Shown here: one piece after another, positions 38,601 to 53,600 of the stretch
Numbering within the stretch: position 1 is the stretch's first letter
Layout of the letters: every line of letters starts with the position of its first letter
Origin: Tanytarsus gracilentus
Taxonomy: Eukaryota; Arthropoda; Insecta; Diptera; Chironomidae
Reading direction: 5' to 3'
Assembly: GCA_038502055.1 (NCBI GenBank)
Contig: JAXRKN010000040.1
Location: 372,001-436,000, forward strand
DNA: 64,000 nucleotides
Translations under genes and position numbers: made by a program
Notes under the pieces: model-generated
The model's input: the letters and a program-made list of their open reading frames with translations, nothing else
Told to the model about the DNA's origin: nothing
Databases searched by the model: none

Positions 38601-41600
38601 TTATTGTTGGACATATCTAGTTGAGAGTCGGAGTTGAAAAATTACATCAATTAAGTCCCAACTGAATTTTGTCGCTCAAAAAAGTCATGAATGAAAAACT
38701 CAGCGCTCTCATTAAAATTGTGGGAGTGAAAAGAGTTTCATTAAAATCAACTTTGTCTAGTCGAGATTTGTGCTCTTGAAATATTCATTAAAAAAATCGC
38801 ATTATAATATAAATGTAGGAGAGAGTATTTTGCTTTAGAAAACGACGAGCAATAAAAGTCTGTTATTTATGTTGAGAGAAGGAAGTGATAGAAAAAATGT
38901 AATCATCGCCCGAGGAGCCATTTTGATGTCATGCGAAGAGAATGAGATCTTTTGACTGAAAATATCTTAATGTACATGCATGTATTGAAAGTTATACTTC
39001 ATAATATTCACTTGTTGTGCTTTTGATGTCACTTTAGTTGTCTGCCATAAAACGATGAAAATGTTGCACATCTACTCACACCCTCCGGAATTTATTCATT
39101 CAATTTCCTCCTCACACACACACTCAGAATATTATAAAGAAGCAGCACTATATGTGGAAGTTTATTATATGCGAAAGCAGCATGTTATAAAAGCTTTCTT
39201 TTCGAGCTCTCTTTGTACACTCCACGATTTTTTCTTCTTAAAGAGGAAGATAATTGAATATAGTAGAGTAAACTACTATAATTTCATGCATTCATGCATG
39301 AGAATAATTCAATAAATTGTCACATCGAGAATGGTTGGTAACTTATTGAATTATTTTAGGTTATATGACTGAAAAATTCTTATGTATGTCAATATCGCCA
39401 AATGCCAGATGCCCTCAACATTGTTCTCGTCATAATCGCCTTTATAAACGCTTAAGCTCGGATATTTATGTATGTACGATGGCATATGTAGCCTTGATGA
39501 GTCTAGGCACAAAATTATGATTAAAATTAAGCCGCAACGACAGGCAGAGCGATAAGTCTGCGAGTGAAATGAGAAAAAAGGGACATACTAAGTTGAGCTG
39601 AGAGAGGAAAATTAATTATGCGACGGAGTGTTTGATGCTATAAAGTCATATACATCTCCCCTTTTTTCCGAAGAGCTCATTCGCATATTAATAAGCTGTT
39701 GTTGGTCTTTCGCTCACTTTCGTATCTGCTCATGTCATCTCACTGTTGCTACTTTTATGTTTATGCAAGCGTCTTATATATGCGAAAGTGGATTTGATAT
39801 TCCTTGGAGAGTTTTAAGCTGTTTTCACATTTCCATATGCACATACATAGATCTAACTCTTCCTTTTCATCTCATGTTTATCACACACTCGGGCTTATTT
39901 TTTTTAATAAGTACCAACTTCTGAGTATACCTTATTGACTTTTCTTGTAAGTTGATGCTGATGACATGTTCTTTGAGTGAAAGCTAAAGGTAGCGACAAG
40001 AGGGAAATTCAATACTTTGACATTCTTCCTCGTGTCAACGCATTAAATTCATCCTAAAGGGCATACATCTTCTTCTCAATTTTCGACAATGTTCCTCTGC
40101 CTCTCTCTAAACTCAGACATCCGTCCCTTTTTCTCTAAATTCAATATAAATCTCTCGTCTTGCCATAAGAGAATGTGAATTTACATCCTAAAAATCCCCT
40201 CAAGATATTGCAAAGAAATATTTTGGGATTTCTTTCTCTAAATACATTAGTTTTCTTTTAAAACTTTAGTGCGGTTAGGTTCAAAAAGCTTCGTGGTGGA
40301 TTTATTTAAATTTTTGATATCATAAAATTGTTACAGAATCCTAATGATAAAAACCAAATTTATGAATTGCTTTCATTTTCTTGGGATTTCATTTATTGAC
40401 ATTCTGATCACGTGTTTTTAGGATGTTCGCATTTTATTTTAATTGAACAATTCCCAACGGAATTTTCTTCTTCTTATTTCCACCATAGTCAGCACAACGC
40501 GTCTAATATTAACTCGCTTCATAGATGTTTTCACCAACATCATTATCACATACATAGACAGTAGGTTAAGATTATCATCAACGTCGTTTTATCACGATTA
40601 TTAAAATCATCCCTTTTTCGCTCCCAACATTCTTCGAACTGTGTGCACGATGATATAAATTTGTGGCTCGAGATTATCGATAAAAGAGGAGAGAACATTT
40701 GATGGCTGTAGTCGTGCGTGGATTTCATGTTTCTAATGTGGAAAGAACTCAAAGGAGTCACACAAAAATATTTACATGGCCTATCTATTGTTGTTGCCCG
40801 CACGTGATCCTCCTCACTTGCTCCACACAATCAAATGATTTTTTCCTCTCCGTTGTCGATTTAGGTATATTTGTGTTGTAGTTCGAGGTCAGATTAACAA
40901 AGCAAAGCTTGCGGTTACCAAAGCCCACAATAGCGATAATGATTTCACAAATGACATGGCAGATTTTATTGTGTTCTGATGAACGAAAAATCTCCCTCTC
41001 TCACTCGGCGCACAAAGCGGAATAGAGATAGTAGTCAAACAGATGATACCTTCCCCATGGAAAACACATGAATATATTTGTTTGTAACTACACACATGAA
41101 ACTGTCAAGTTGTGCTAATCTAATTACACACATTCTTACCCATCGTCGTCGCTCACAATTAGGTAAATGGAAAATTACGACATAAAACTAGGTGAGTTGA
41201 ACGAAATGTTTTAGTTAAGTGAAAAGATTTAGTTTATATGTGTACACAAACTCTTGCGAAATGAGAATAAATGCATCATGAAAGCAATTTTTAATGCAAA
41301 ACTTTAAATTTAATATAGGTCGGTCCCGATTAAAATCAATATTTAAAAGTTCGATGTTGTTAAACTTTTTGACCAATATTCGACTTTTTATACTTTAAAA
41401 ATTATTTCAACTTTTTTTAATTGATATTAGTTTCAACTTGAAAGCTTTCAAGCATTGAATCAACACAGATGTAAATTACATTATTCATTTTCGATGTCAT
41501 CCACATTGAGAGCATAAAATTTTCTCTCGATCTAAATTTGCATCATTGAAATGGAACAAATTTTATTTTATGTATGCAACTTTCTGATTGATTGACAGAT

Positions 41601-44600
41601 GATTGATTTTTATATTTACTTCAAACTGCACTGAGTTGATCACATTAAAGTTGTCGCAAGTATGTTGAAAAAAACTATTCACATAAATATAAAGAGATGT
41701 GGAATGACAGTGCTCAGTGTACAACAATAAATTTTCCATACAATTTACTCTTTCTCTCATTCCCATGAATCACAACAGCTATATAGCACCCAAATACGCG
41801 AGGATAAACATACTCATCGTTCACGTTACGAAGAGAGAAGAGAAAAGCGAGATTTAAAATTTCAACTTCATTAATCTCCAATCGATATATCTGTGTACAA
41901 TTACGTATCGTCATCATTATCATCATAGCGATTCATTTTAATGTGATGTCGATGAGTGAGCATGAAAAAAGGGGAAAAAATGTTTTCCGCTTTTTTTCCC
42001 TCTCATAACGCAATGATCGTAATCATTATCATCGCAGAACAATAAAGGGAAACCGTTTAGGGCGAGACAATGGGGAGTAAAATAAAAGCTGGTGTTGTGA
42101 GAGCATAGTTTAGCATTTCCATTTTAATTTTATCTCCTTCGATGATTAATTTTAAGTGAAAAAAGCACCTGCAAGTCTTTTAGTTTTTCTTCCGAATAAA
42201 AAATATAAACCTTTTACAGAGATTTCTCATGAGAGCATTTTGAAAATTTTAGTAACCGACTAGTCAGTTTGGCGATTATGGCGGAAGATGTGGAGAAGGA
42301 CGGCAAAAAAGCTTATTCGTTTATTTCCGTACCGCCAAAGCGAGTTAAATGTGAGACTAGATCAAATCTACACATTGAGGCCATTTACAATGCCAAAGTC
42401 CTTTTTCCTCCTTCTCCAACTCCTTCATCTTCTCAGCAGCAGTTTGTTTGCCAAAAAAATGAGAATATAAATTGTAGAAAATTTTTTTCTCTTTTATCAT
42501 GACGAGAGTGGAAGTAGAAAAGGAAAATTTTGTTGAATTTTCTCATTTTTAGACTCTTACAAACCGATAACATCGTCGACAAACAAACAAATGAGATATT
42601 AGCTTTTGGCACGTTGTTTTTGAGAATTTTCCTTTGAACCATTTTTAGAGAAATTTAAGGCAAAAACGTAAATTGAGTTTCAGGAAATTTACTTACAACT
42701 TTTGTGTACATTAAAATGAGCAGTTTCTATGACATTATCGCCTACTCAATTTTATTGCATGCGTTTAGGCTTATGATCATGAATAAATTCTTGGAAAATC
42801 AATTCTGAAGCTTTTGCGTAATTTCTGATGGAGAAAAATAAGAAAACATCAATGCCATCAACATTAATTGATATATTTTCAATACATCGATATGATGTTT
42901 GATGTTTTCCGCAGACAAATCGTCCATTTGGAATGACGCCATGAAAGGACTTTTAGGCGTGCATCTTACATACAAAAGAAAATTTCTCTTTAATATATGA
43001 AAAATGATCTCATTTTTGTTTTTGAAATTATAAAAAGCTTTTGGATATCATTTCGAAGAAAAGATTTTTCGTATCTGCGCACATGTCCAGAGTCCAGAAG
43101 ACCTAAAATTTATTTACCAAAAGTAATTTCATTTTTTGGAATCACTTTTGATGTCAACATTTTTTTATTTAAACTTTAAGAAGATTAAAGCTTTTTATAT
43201 ATAAAGATTTCATATCTCTCTCCGAGTGACATCAATACGAAACCTTTTGAAGCAACATAAATGTGTTTGAGAACTTGTCGATTTTCTACTGCAGATACAG
43301 ATATAGGATTGAATAAAAAAAATGAGGAAGGTAAAAAAGGTAGATGAAAAAACAGCATAAAAAGGTAATCTGAAAATTGAATTACAGTTCTATGTGCATA
43401 CAAATCATTATGTGCTCCGTTATAGTTCATGCATCTTGTGATTTAAGACTTGCACACACACTTGAAAAATTTCTAGCTCAACCGTCATGATCGATAAATG
43501 GTAATTGCTGTGACAATGATGGTTCTGACTTCTCTTTCGCTGCTGGTATGTTGAGACATGATTACACGATAAAATATTGCCCCTGTCGTCATTCTCACCA
43601 CCGCACACCGAACGTGAAGTGAGAAATTTTCCCATGACACACTGTCATGAGCTACAAACGCAATATTCGTACAAGCTCAACTCCGGCAAAAAGATATGTT
43701 ATGAGTGTGAGATCACGTCACTCGCATCGAGAGTTTCATTCTTCCTTTTTTTTCTGCTCCCGCACATACAAACTTTTTTCTCAGTTTAACTTCCTTTCTG
43801 AGAACTCGAATGAAAAGAGATGAAATATTGAGTGAAGGAAGAATTTAATCTTGAATAAAATCCCAAAAAAAATTTCCTATTTTTATGTCGCTTTGACTTT
43901 CAACCCTCCCCACAATTCTCCTACTCCATGCCTTTTTTCTCTCCATACATTTTTTGTTTCGCTTCAAGCATTCATTGTGTTGCGAAATGGAAATGGTTGA
44001 AGAAATTCTTAAGAGAACATTGATGTGATATATTGCCATTCACGTGTCGCTTCATGTTGGAAGAATAAATTTGCTTCCATTTTCTATGTGTGAGCATATA
44101 TACATTTCTAGCAATGCTGTTTTCACTTCGAACTAGGATGAATTTAGGACTCATTTAGCTGATTTTATATATTTCAAAAAAATACGCAATGTTTTTTAAT
44201 GATTCAAAAAAGTTACTAAAATAATTTAACACCAATTTTGGCAAAGTAATTTTATCGTGACTCTACACTCATTGCCGAATAGTTAATACAAATTTTATTG
44301 AAGATATTTTGTATCCATGTGAAGACTCAAACAACATTTTTGTAAATAAATTAAAAAACACAAAAATTTAATAGCAAAATTTCAAAAATTAGGAATTTTT
44401 TCTCACGTTCCCTTGAATGTTGTTGTTGTGCGAAAGGCAAACACGAAAAGAGATATTTCATTCCTGATGTATGTGAAAAGCACTAAATCGAAAGCACAAC
44501 CGAAACACACACATTTTTTTCGATTCCTTTCAAATATTTTCCCATGCTTTCTTTTTGAAATAAAATACACACACAAAAACATACGTTCTGTGTCTTGATC

Positions 44601-47600
44601 TCAAGTTAAACAGGGAACAGAATGGATGTGATGAAATGTAACCTCAGTTTATTTTTTTTGGATCAACCCAAATTTATTTTTATTGTTTTTCTCCCTGCTG
44701 TCGATGCTTCCTGCTTTAAAGCAGTCCAAGCTTGAATCATGTTGACTCTCAAAACAGTCAATGGCGTGCGGAAGGAAGATTTATAGAATGTCATTTGGAA
44801 TCAGCAGGAGAAAGCTCATTAAATGTTTATTTACTAGGGATTTAATCTCTTGCACAGCTTTCGACTGTCAGATTTGCTCACGCACAACTCGATATAAAAA
44901 ATATAGAAATTTCGTGACAGCAAAGAATTCTTTTAAATCCTCTCCACTCCAACTGTGTCTATGGCAAACATCATATACATGGACATGATGCTTATTAGTT
45001 TATATCACCGACAGCATGTTACGATATATAATGCGATTGTTGTTTTGTACATTTTTCTTGCGATAGCTTTTAGACGCAAAAAGTGCACATTTGACAAAAC
45101 ACTAAATCACCATAAGGACATTTTGTCATGAGAAAATAAATTTGCGAGGCTTTTCCTCCCAATTCGAGAATATCTATTGAATGATGATGCTCAATGAGGA
45201 GTGGAAAAGGAGGAATAATAAAAAGAAGTGTAGTGTGGAAGTGAGCAGCAGCACAATCGTCTCGGATAGAAGATGAAAATAAATTGGAATTTTGTATGTG
45301 ATATAAAACCAATGGAGTCTCGAGTTTTATTGCACAGCATTGTATTTGATTAAAGATTCTTTCTCTTCTGTGGAATCGATGCGCATTTATGAGTGAAATA
45401 ACCAGAGTGAATGATAATGAAATCTCCATAGTGACTAATGTACTTTCATGGCAATAAATACTCCATAGTAGTGAGTGATGAGATTAAAATCAATAAGAAG
45501 CTTTCTCTTTCCTTACCTTAATGGAGATCCCAAGGGCGTTGCAATCCCAAAACCCTTTGCATCGAGATTTCTTCCGACTTTCATCGTATCGCATGGAAGT
45601 CGCTCGTTCGTATACTCATTCTTTGGGGACTCTATTAGCAGTGCATATTTTCCCTTTGATTGTCGCACACGACGAATTCCTTCCTCGTATGAGTGCACAA
45701 AGTTATGCTTTCTCGCATTCATAAATTCCCACATTTTTGCATAAAGTTGTATTTGAGATTTCTGTAACGACATTAAACGGAAATGTCATTAAAATTGTAT
45801 CCTTACATGTAATGAATTGATACTTTTGAATGTGTTCGAACGTGAGCTTTGTAACTTTTTAGGAACGTATAAAATATTTTTAAATTGTGATATTTATTTG
45901 TAAAATTGTAAATTTAATGTTTTAATAATTTTTTCAACCAGTCAAGCTCAAGTAATTCAATTACATTAAAATGTATTTAAAAGTCATAATTCACTCAAAT
46001 TAAAAAAGGAGGAGTCCATCGTAAAATATTTCATTAAATGTTGATGAAAGGCTCTTTTAGCAGAGCTTTTCAAACAAATCTGCTCTGCATGCAAAAAATA
46101 GTTTGATGGTAAAATGCAATTAAAAATTTATTTCCATTTTTTATGCTTGGTTCCGCACAATGCTGAAAGTAATTCTCAAAAAATTACGCTATTTGATTTT
46201 CTTGGCATAGAAAGTTTTCATGTTAATTAAATCAAGCCGATGTGTTCAGAATTTTAATTACTTCCACAGCGTAAAAGTTTTTGTTAAATTAAATATTGAA
46301 AACTCTTAAAAGTTTTTCCTTAAATTTTTAAGTACAGCTTTAAATTTTCAATCAAGCATTTTAATCCATGATTAAGACTAAAGAATGAAGACAAGGAAGT
46401 TTATGCGGTTGAAGGGAGGGAAAAAAGTTTATGATGCTTTTCTGTAGAAAATTAAAGTTCGAGCTTTTCATCACTTTTTTTAATTTTCATTGAATTATTG
46501 ATGAAGATTTTGTATTGTACTCACTCGGAAAAAATCCCACGTTGAGCCATGGTAGAGCGTTCCATATTGCACTTCGGTTTGTGCGGCAAGATCCTCGACG
46601 GAGTTAATTGGTGTCACCATACGCTCGAACGTTAGATGTGCTGCGAGATTTGCCGTATATGATGACACTAATATAAGAATGAAGAACCACCAAACGCTGC
46701 TAACAATTCGACCTATAAACCGAGTATAAAGTGAAAAAACGAAACCATAGAAATTAATCCACGCACCTGGCAGAGAACGTGGCATAAAGTCGCAACCTTG
46801 CTGCATCAATGCCGCTATGGAAAACCAGAATGAGTTCAGTAAGGTAAATTCATTAGCTGAAGTGGTCTGATGAGTCGTTATCGCTTGCATTTGCATTGTG
46901 AAGTTATTATTTGGCGTCATGACTGTCATGGGTTTTGTCTCTTCTGGCGAAAATCTGGAAACGATGTACAGCACGATGCTCACTCCCATATAGCCAAAAA
47001 CTACAGCAATCTGGTGGAATTGCACACACATGAAAAAATGGAAGGGAAAACAGGAACAAAATGAATTGAAAATACTATAAAAATGCTCTCTATGTGTGCG
47101 GTACGTGAATTATAGTTGTACACTTGCTCTTGTACACGCTCGCATGCATGAGAATCACAATTTTCCATCTCATTATGAAAACAGCATTTAGGTTGTACTG
47201 TGCTGCTAATGCAATATATATGTATTTACGTATGTCCACATATAATATGCTTTTGGCTCATATACACAAAATATAATTGTAATTTATATGAGCATGAAGG
47301 AGAGGCAAGCGGCAGACAGCAATTTTGCTTCATCACAAATTATCATATTCAGCATGCAGTCAAGAGTTGGAAATTTCATTCAATTATTGACTGATTCTTA
47401 TCAACTATGGCGGTGATGAAAGTTGAACATAAAACAATTCTATTGATTTTAATTAAGGGTGAAGAAAAGTTTGAGAAAGATTATGAAGGAGAAAGAGTTT
47501 TGAGAGCTTAAGAATTTTTTCTTCTCAATAAAATTTATGAATTTTTTTGCAAATAATTTCTCATCGGATGTTATTGTTTCAGAGAGTTACAAATAATTTA

Positions 47601-50600
47601 AAATCATGTCGAAATTTTAACATTGTTTCGTGCAATAAAAATTTTCATAAACATTTTTTCATCTGCAAGCATAAATTAATTTCCGGGATAGCATCATTGG
47701 TTCCACTTTTGTGCACTCACCCATATTTCTTTCGATAATGGATTGAGAAAACTGAGAAGGTTTGGCTTCTGTTTCAACGGTTTCTTTATCATGATTGATA
47801 TGCCGAGCGACATAAAAGGTTTACTAAAGTCAATGACGCGTTCACGCTCGGATGTAATAGTCATTGATGCAACAGCAATGTCGGCTTCGTGTCGCACTAA
47901 TTCACCCACAATTCCATCCCATCCGCCTGGCGAATTTGGGTTTTCAGCACCGTACTTTCCGTCTTTGACGATTCGTATTTCATCTTTTTGAAGTCGGATG
48001 TGAAAGGAAGATTTTTTTGTTCGGAGAAGGAAAAAAAGAAATAAAGCAAATTAAATATTCAATTACTAGCATTAGCTCATCCCTCACGCTCATAAAAAAG
48101 TAAGCGTGAAGAGTAAGAAAAAGGAGATGAAAAGGAAGAGGAAATGGTGTAATTAAATTTTCGCTCGAGAGCGTCAAACGGGACGAATCTTGCAGGGTCA
48201 TTCTTCATCTTACAATTTATATCCAAGCGCTTTGCGATAAGATCGGCCAGGTCCTTGCAATATCCCTCGTATTTCTCATTTCCCTCTAAAACTTTGCCAC
48301 TCATGTCCTGTTGCTTAAGCATCATGTACGGTTCATCGAGGAGTGTGGTGATGATGTAGGTCTTGTTTTTCTCGATATCCTGGTTTCGGTTGCGCATATA
48401 TTTTGCAGCGACTGCCGTCATACCAGCAGTGTCAGACCACTCAGCAACTTTAACCATCGCACTATTCACTGTGAAATGTGTAAATGTTAAATTCATGTGA
48501 ATAAATTTCAAACTCAAACTTACCCGTCATCTCGACAACGTGCAGTGTATAATTGATACGTTTTCCCTCATCATTAAAACGAATCTCACCGGTAAGTCCT
48601 TCAATCTCGACTTTCCGCAAATTCTTGGCTATTCGTTCACCATGCTCCCACGGTGTGACCCAACCCTTTGACGAGCAATCGAGGAACTTTGCTGTTGTCG
48701 TAGACGTTCCGCTTGCCGCTGCTGACGTGATGTTACCTTGGCCGTTTTGCCTTCTCATCGTGTACGCTCGAAACTGGTCAGGCTTCTTGCGAAGAATTCG
48801 ATTAAATGCTTCCACTAAAACAAACACCGAGTCATACATCAAGGCTCCTTGTGCCTGCGAATGACATGTGAGAAAGTAAACATGAGCAAATTAAAGAAGT
48901 ATCTCGACGGGATATTTTCAATGTTTAGAAACGAATCAAGTGCAGCACATTTTTCTCGGTCACCTATTTTTACGTTGCTCTATTTCGAGAAGAGAAAATG
49001 GTAAAGTTTGTTGGTCAACAAGAATAATTGCGTGCTTCTGACTCAAATTGCATTTCATTTGTTATTATGTGAACGATCATTATCGTTTACGCTTCTTATA
49101 TTTCATCTCGACCTACCGAAATCTGTTCTCGACCAGCGCCGGGCGATGTCGTTGCGTCCAATTTGCGCCAGCCCTCCAAAAATTCCTTGACATATCGCTT
49201 GTGTGTGTCTAATATGCGAAATCCTGTTATGTTAATAGCACCGTACTCGATGATTTCACTCTCCCATCTTTCATCCATAATCTGCAGCTCACATAAGAAC
49301 GAGATTGAGTCATATATTGAGGTCATGTTTGTGTGTGTGTGTTTGAGAATGAAACAGGAGAGATGGAGAAGAAAAAAGTTTCATAGACATTAAATGGTTT
49401 ATTATGGCACAATAATTCGTAATATATGGGCGCAAAAACAGCATAATAAATTGGTGTGTAATAATATTTTCGCTTTACGTTCAATTTAATAGTCTCGTAC
49501 ACCCGACTCTCGGGGCGTATGCACAGTAGCGCTTGGTGTATTTGTATTTCTTGTTACTATTATCGTTTTTATGGAACTTTGATGTTGTTGAGCTTGTATT
49601 TGTAGCACTCACAATGTGACGCCTCTCATAATTTTAAATCTCTTTGAATTTGCAAACAATTTTTTATGCTTAAATTGCTTGAAAATAAAAATCACAACTC
49701 ACCAAACCACTGAGAAGATAATGATAAGTTCGTTTTCCTAATGTGACATCCCTAACGTGACTCTTCACAATATCTTTCGCCATCTCAGTGGGGCAATCGA
49801 GAACGACATATTTTCTCGACCATCGATTCAATTGTTCAATCTTCTTCAGAAACTCAATTGCTTCAGTCGCATTATTTATTCGCTTTACTATTTCCACTTG
49901 AAATGTTTCATTTCCAGGATGTAAACCTTGATATATTTGTTGCAGTCTCAAGAGTCCTTAAAGGGAGAAAAAAATTTCAGTTAGTGCTACAAAACTACAA
50001 TAGAGCGATTTCATAAAATGGGACAACGTTGAGGGCTTTATTTATATCTTTTCCCACCTCCGATGAGTGCCAATGCAGGTATGAGTGTTTTGAATCGTAA
50101 AGTATGTTTCCGTTTATTGAGAGCAAACGTGTTCTATTGCTAGTTTGCTATTGCTTAACATAAAGTACTTTTAATATTTTTTATGTTTTTCAGATGAGGT
50201 TTAGAAGCATGTGTCAAGAAAATTGCATTGCGTTTTGCCACAAGTATTCTAGCAATATTTTAATTATAAAAAAGTACTAATAAAGTTGAAATTATTTTAA
50301 CATACGAGAGAGTTCTTTTTCGACAGAAACATTTCTCTTCTCAATGAGAAGTTCTCATTTAACCAAATGACAAAGTAAGAACAAAAGAATTTATCATCGT
50401 AAATTTTCTCATGAAATTGTATGACAAGAGCAACATATATGGCATTAATAGTAAGTAGAATTTTCATCTACATTTTCAAGCACTTGATGGAAATTATCCA
50501 AAGTGCTCCTTTTCCCAACGCTGTCGTCCCATGCTTAAAACTTATGAGCTATCATCCATCTAACAAAATGAGAAAGAGATTTACCCACCAGTACTTTGTA

Positions 50601-53600
50601 TGGTGATGTGTGAGGCAGTAAAAAGTGCTTTTCTGGGAAAAAAAAGTTTTTTCGTATTTTTCCTTTTCTGTTCGTCATCACAGCAGAAATGTTCGACATC
50701 ACTATTGTGAATGAAAAGCTCTTTCATACTTTATTATGTATACCTTTGTCATATGACGCTTTCATGGTAAAAATGAACCTGTTTGAAGTGACTGTTCCTT
50801 TTTACTAAAACTTTAAAAAAATCCCTTGCAAGAAATTTATTTAAAAAAATATTTTTTAACGAAACCAATTTAACTTGAACGAAATTATTAGAAATTTTTG
50901 ACAAGTGAGAAGGATCTCAATAAAGTTATGGAGCGGGATAAAAAAAATTTTATACTCATCGAAGAACATTTTTCACACGCACAAAATACATAATCACATG
51001 TATATAAGAAAAATGAAAAGTTTTTACTTTCACCATCGTTTCATCATATTCGTAATGGAATATTCGAATTTTCTTATTTTTTAGCTCTCTTGAGTGATTT
51101 TTGCACATACACACACATTCATGCGAAAAGGGAGACACACTTCTGAGACTTCTTATGCTTTACGCTCGCTTGTTTTGTATGTTATGACAATGAAAACAAA
51201 TAGAGAAGCGATGGAAGCGAAAAAGAATTTCTCGCATATATTTTCATCACTTGGTAAATAAAAGTAAGGCATTTTCTCATCTCATGGCAATTTTCATCAT
51301 TTTGCCGAAGTCGATAGCGACTTTGGTGGTTTGGCGCTTTCGTCTTATGGGATAAAAACGAAAATTGTGAATAGATAATATGCTGAGAATGTTTCAACGT
51401 GTGTTAGTGAATGCCATCATCATCACGTTACATTTTGTATGTAAATATGATGAGATGAATCTTTTCTCAATACTCTGCTTTATATATAAGAAAGGGGATA
51501 AAACTTTTGTACTTAAGGAGCAACCGTGTGTGGGCATGTGTGTGTATGCTGAAATGCGTCTTCTTAAAGACACAATGGAGAATCATCAGGATTTTGAGAG
51601 CAGGACGAAACTTTTCATATCATAATGATGAATTGAATGAGCCGTAACTAGCTTAATGCCATGCAATGGAGGCATTACAACATCCATTATATGCCATACA
51701 TACATAAGTGATGAACAAGTAAGTTTCAAGGATTTTTTCGTCTACCGTAAAAATCCAAAGATTTTCTCGTGTTAAATTGCTCATGCAAAATTTGTGAGCG
51801 ACATTCATTTACTTCCGAACGATGAATCAATGTGGAAGTTTTAAGCAAAAATTTTGCAGTCAATTTCATGACTCCTGACTTCTCGCTCAAAAAAGCTAAT
51901 TTGCAATTCAATTTTAAAATCGTTTAATTAAATTAGCCTAAATCAAAATGCGCATATTGTGTGAATACAAGATGAGGAAATTATCCGAAAAATGTTTTGC
52001 ATAGTTTTTAATTTTTGAAAATAGTTTAGCGATGAGTTTTTGAATGCTTAATTTAATTTATGATTGACCTTGTTACACATGTATGTTTTACGTTTAAAAT
52101 TAATTGATTATTTTAAAGCACAAATTGATTTTAATAAAATTCCTAATTTTACGTCAATCATTAAAATTTTAGAGCAGCAAAATAAGCTGCGAAAATTATA
52201 ATAGAGGTATTTGATAAATTACCTAGAATTCTTCACATCGAAAGCGTCAGCTCACGTACTCAATTTGAATTTCCCCCTCACAACTTTCGGATATCTCCTT
52301 AATTAGCGACATTGTATGCAAAATGAGCGACGAAATTAAAATTTCGCTCGAAGTGCTTGATTAATTATCTTCATTAAAAGCACAGAAGTGGAGGAACAAA
52401 TTTTTGTCCTTGAATTTAATGCTTTAACATCTCGCACTACAACCTTTCGCATTCTCATCACAGCATGTTCATTAATGGCTCGGAGTAAACACATTCTTTG
52501 CTTCTTTTATGATCCCATGAGAGAAATTTTTTGAACAAAAAAGAAGCAACACGATATAAAATTATCCATCCACATAATTTTCCATCATCTTCTGTTCTCC
52601 CTAATCGTCACTTTATTAAGTAAAAATGGCATTAATGTTTTGATACAGTTTTACAGTTCATGATTTATGTCACACATGACACTCACAACCAGGCGCACAC
52701 AGGAATCGTGACGTAATTTCGTGAAGGCTTACATAAAGGATCTATTTTTTTCTCTCATCATCAACGACTTCATTTTCTTTATCCTTCAGGCTGTGATTTA
52801 CTATGCCATAAAATGAGAAAAAAGGAAGAAGTGGTGGAGCTCTCTAGATCATTTAGAATAATATTTATAGGAAGGATCTTCACTCTCATGCTCAAAAATA
52901 TGTGATGGGAATTTCACATAAAAATTCCTCCCTTTTTTTGGAGAACTTACGAAATAAAAATGGAAAATCGAAAAAGTTTCGATGGTGGTGAAAAGTGGGA
53001 AGAAAAAGCTACATTAGTTGATCAAACAATGCTTTCAACCCTTTTCTTAAGCAACCTCGTCTATCTTCCATATACTTGATTCAATGAAAAGTTATGGCTT
53101 TTAGCATTATTTTCCTCCCCATTGAGCGTCTTGAATTGGTGCAAAAGTTTTCTATTAGCTTCTTTATCAAATAAAAAAGGGGCAGAAGGAAGAAGAAGAA
53201 TTGAAATAGTGGTGAATTTAAGCTTTTTTTATGTGTATTTCGAACTTCACTTCATTTTTAGTAATAGTTTTTGTGGGAATTCTCGATACTCATCGGATGT
53301 TTATTGTAAACTTGTGTGCTTAACTGTTCAATTTTAAAAGTGCTTTTAACTGTTGAAATAACACTTTATTGAATTCCTTTTTGTGATGCTATTGGATTTC
53401 AATTGGACTCTGGAATTTTTCTTTTTTAATATAAATTCCAATAGAAAAAGTTTTTCCGCAAATTCTTGTGAATTTCAAATCAAGATTTTTTAAAAATAAA
53501 CTTTATATTTTACTACTAAATTTTTTTTTATAAAAGCTCTTTAAAATTTATATATTTTTTAAAAGCACTTAAACTCCCTTAAATAAAAATTGAGTTGAAT

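Noticed and set aside
45070..45429. Minus-strand ORF of 119 residues in a GluRIB intron
   Set aside because: No start context, no domain, and no acceptor in a useful phase; chance ORF.
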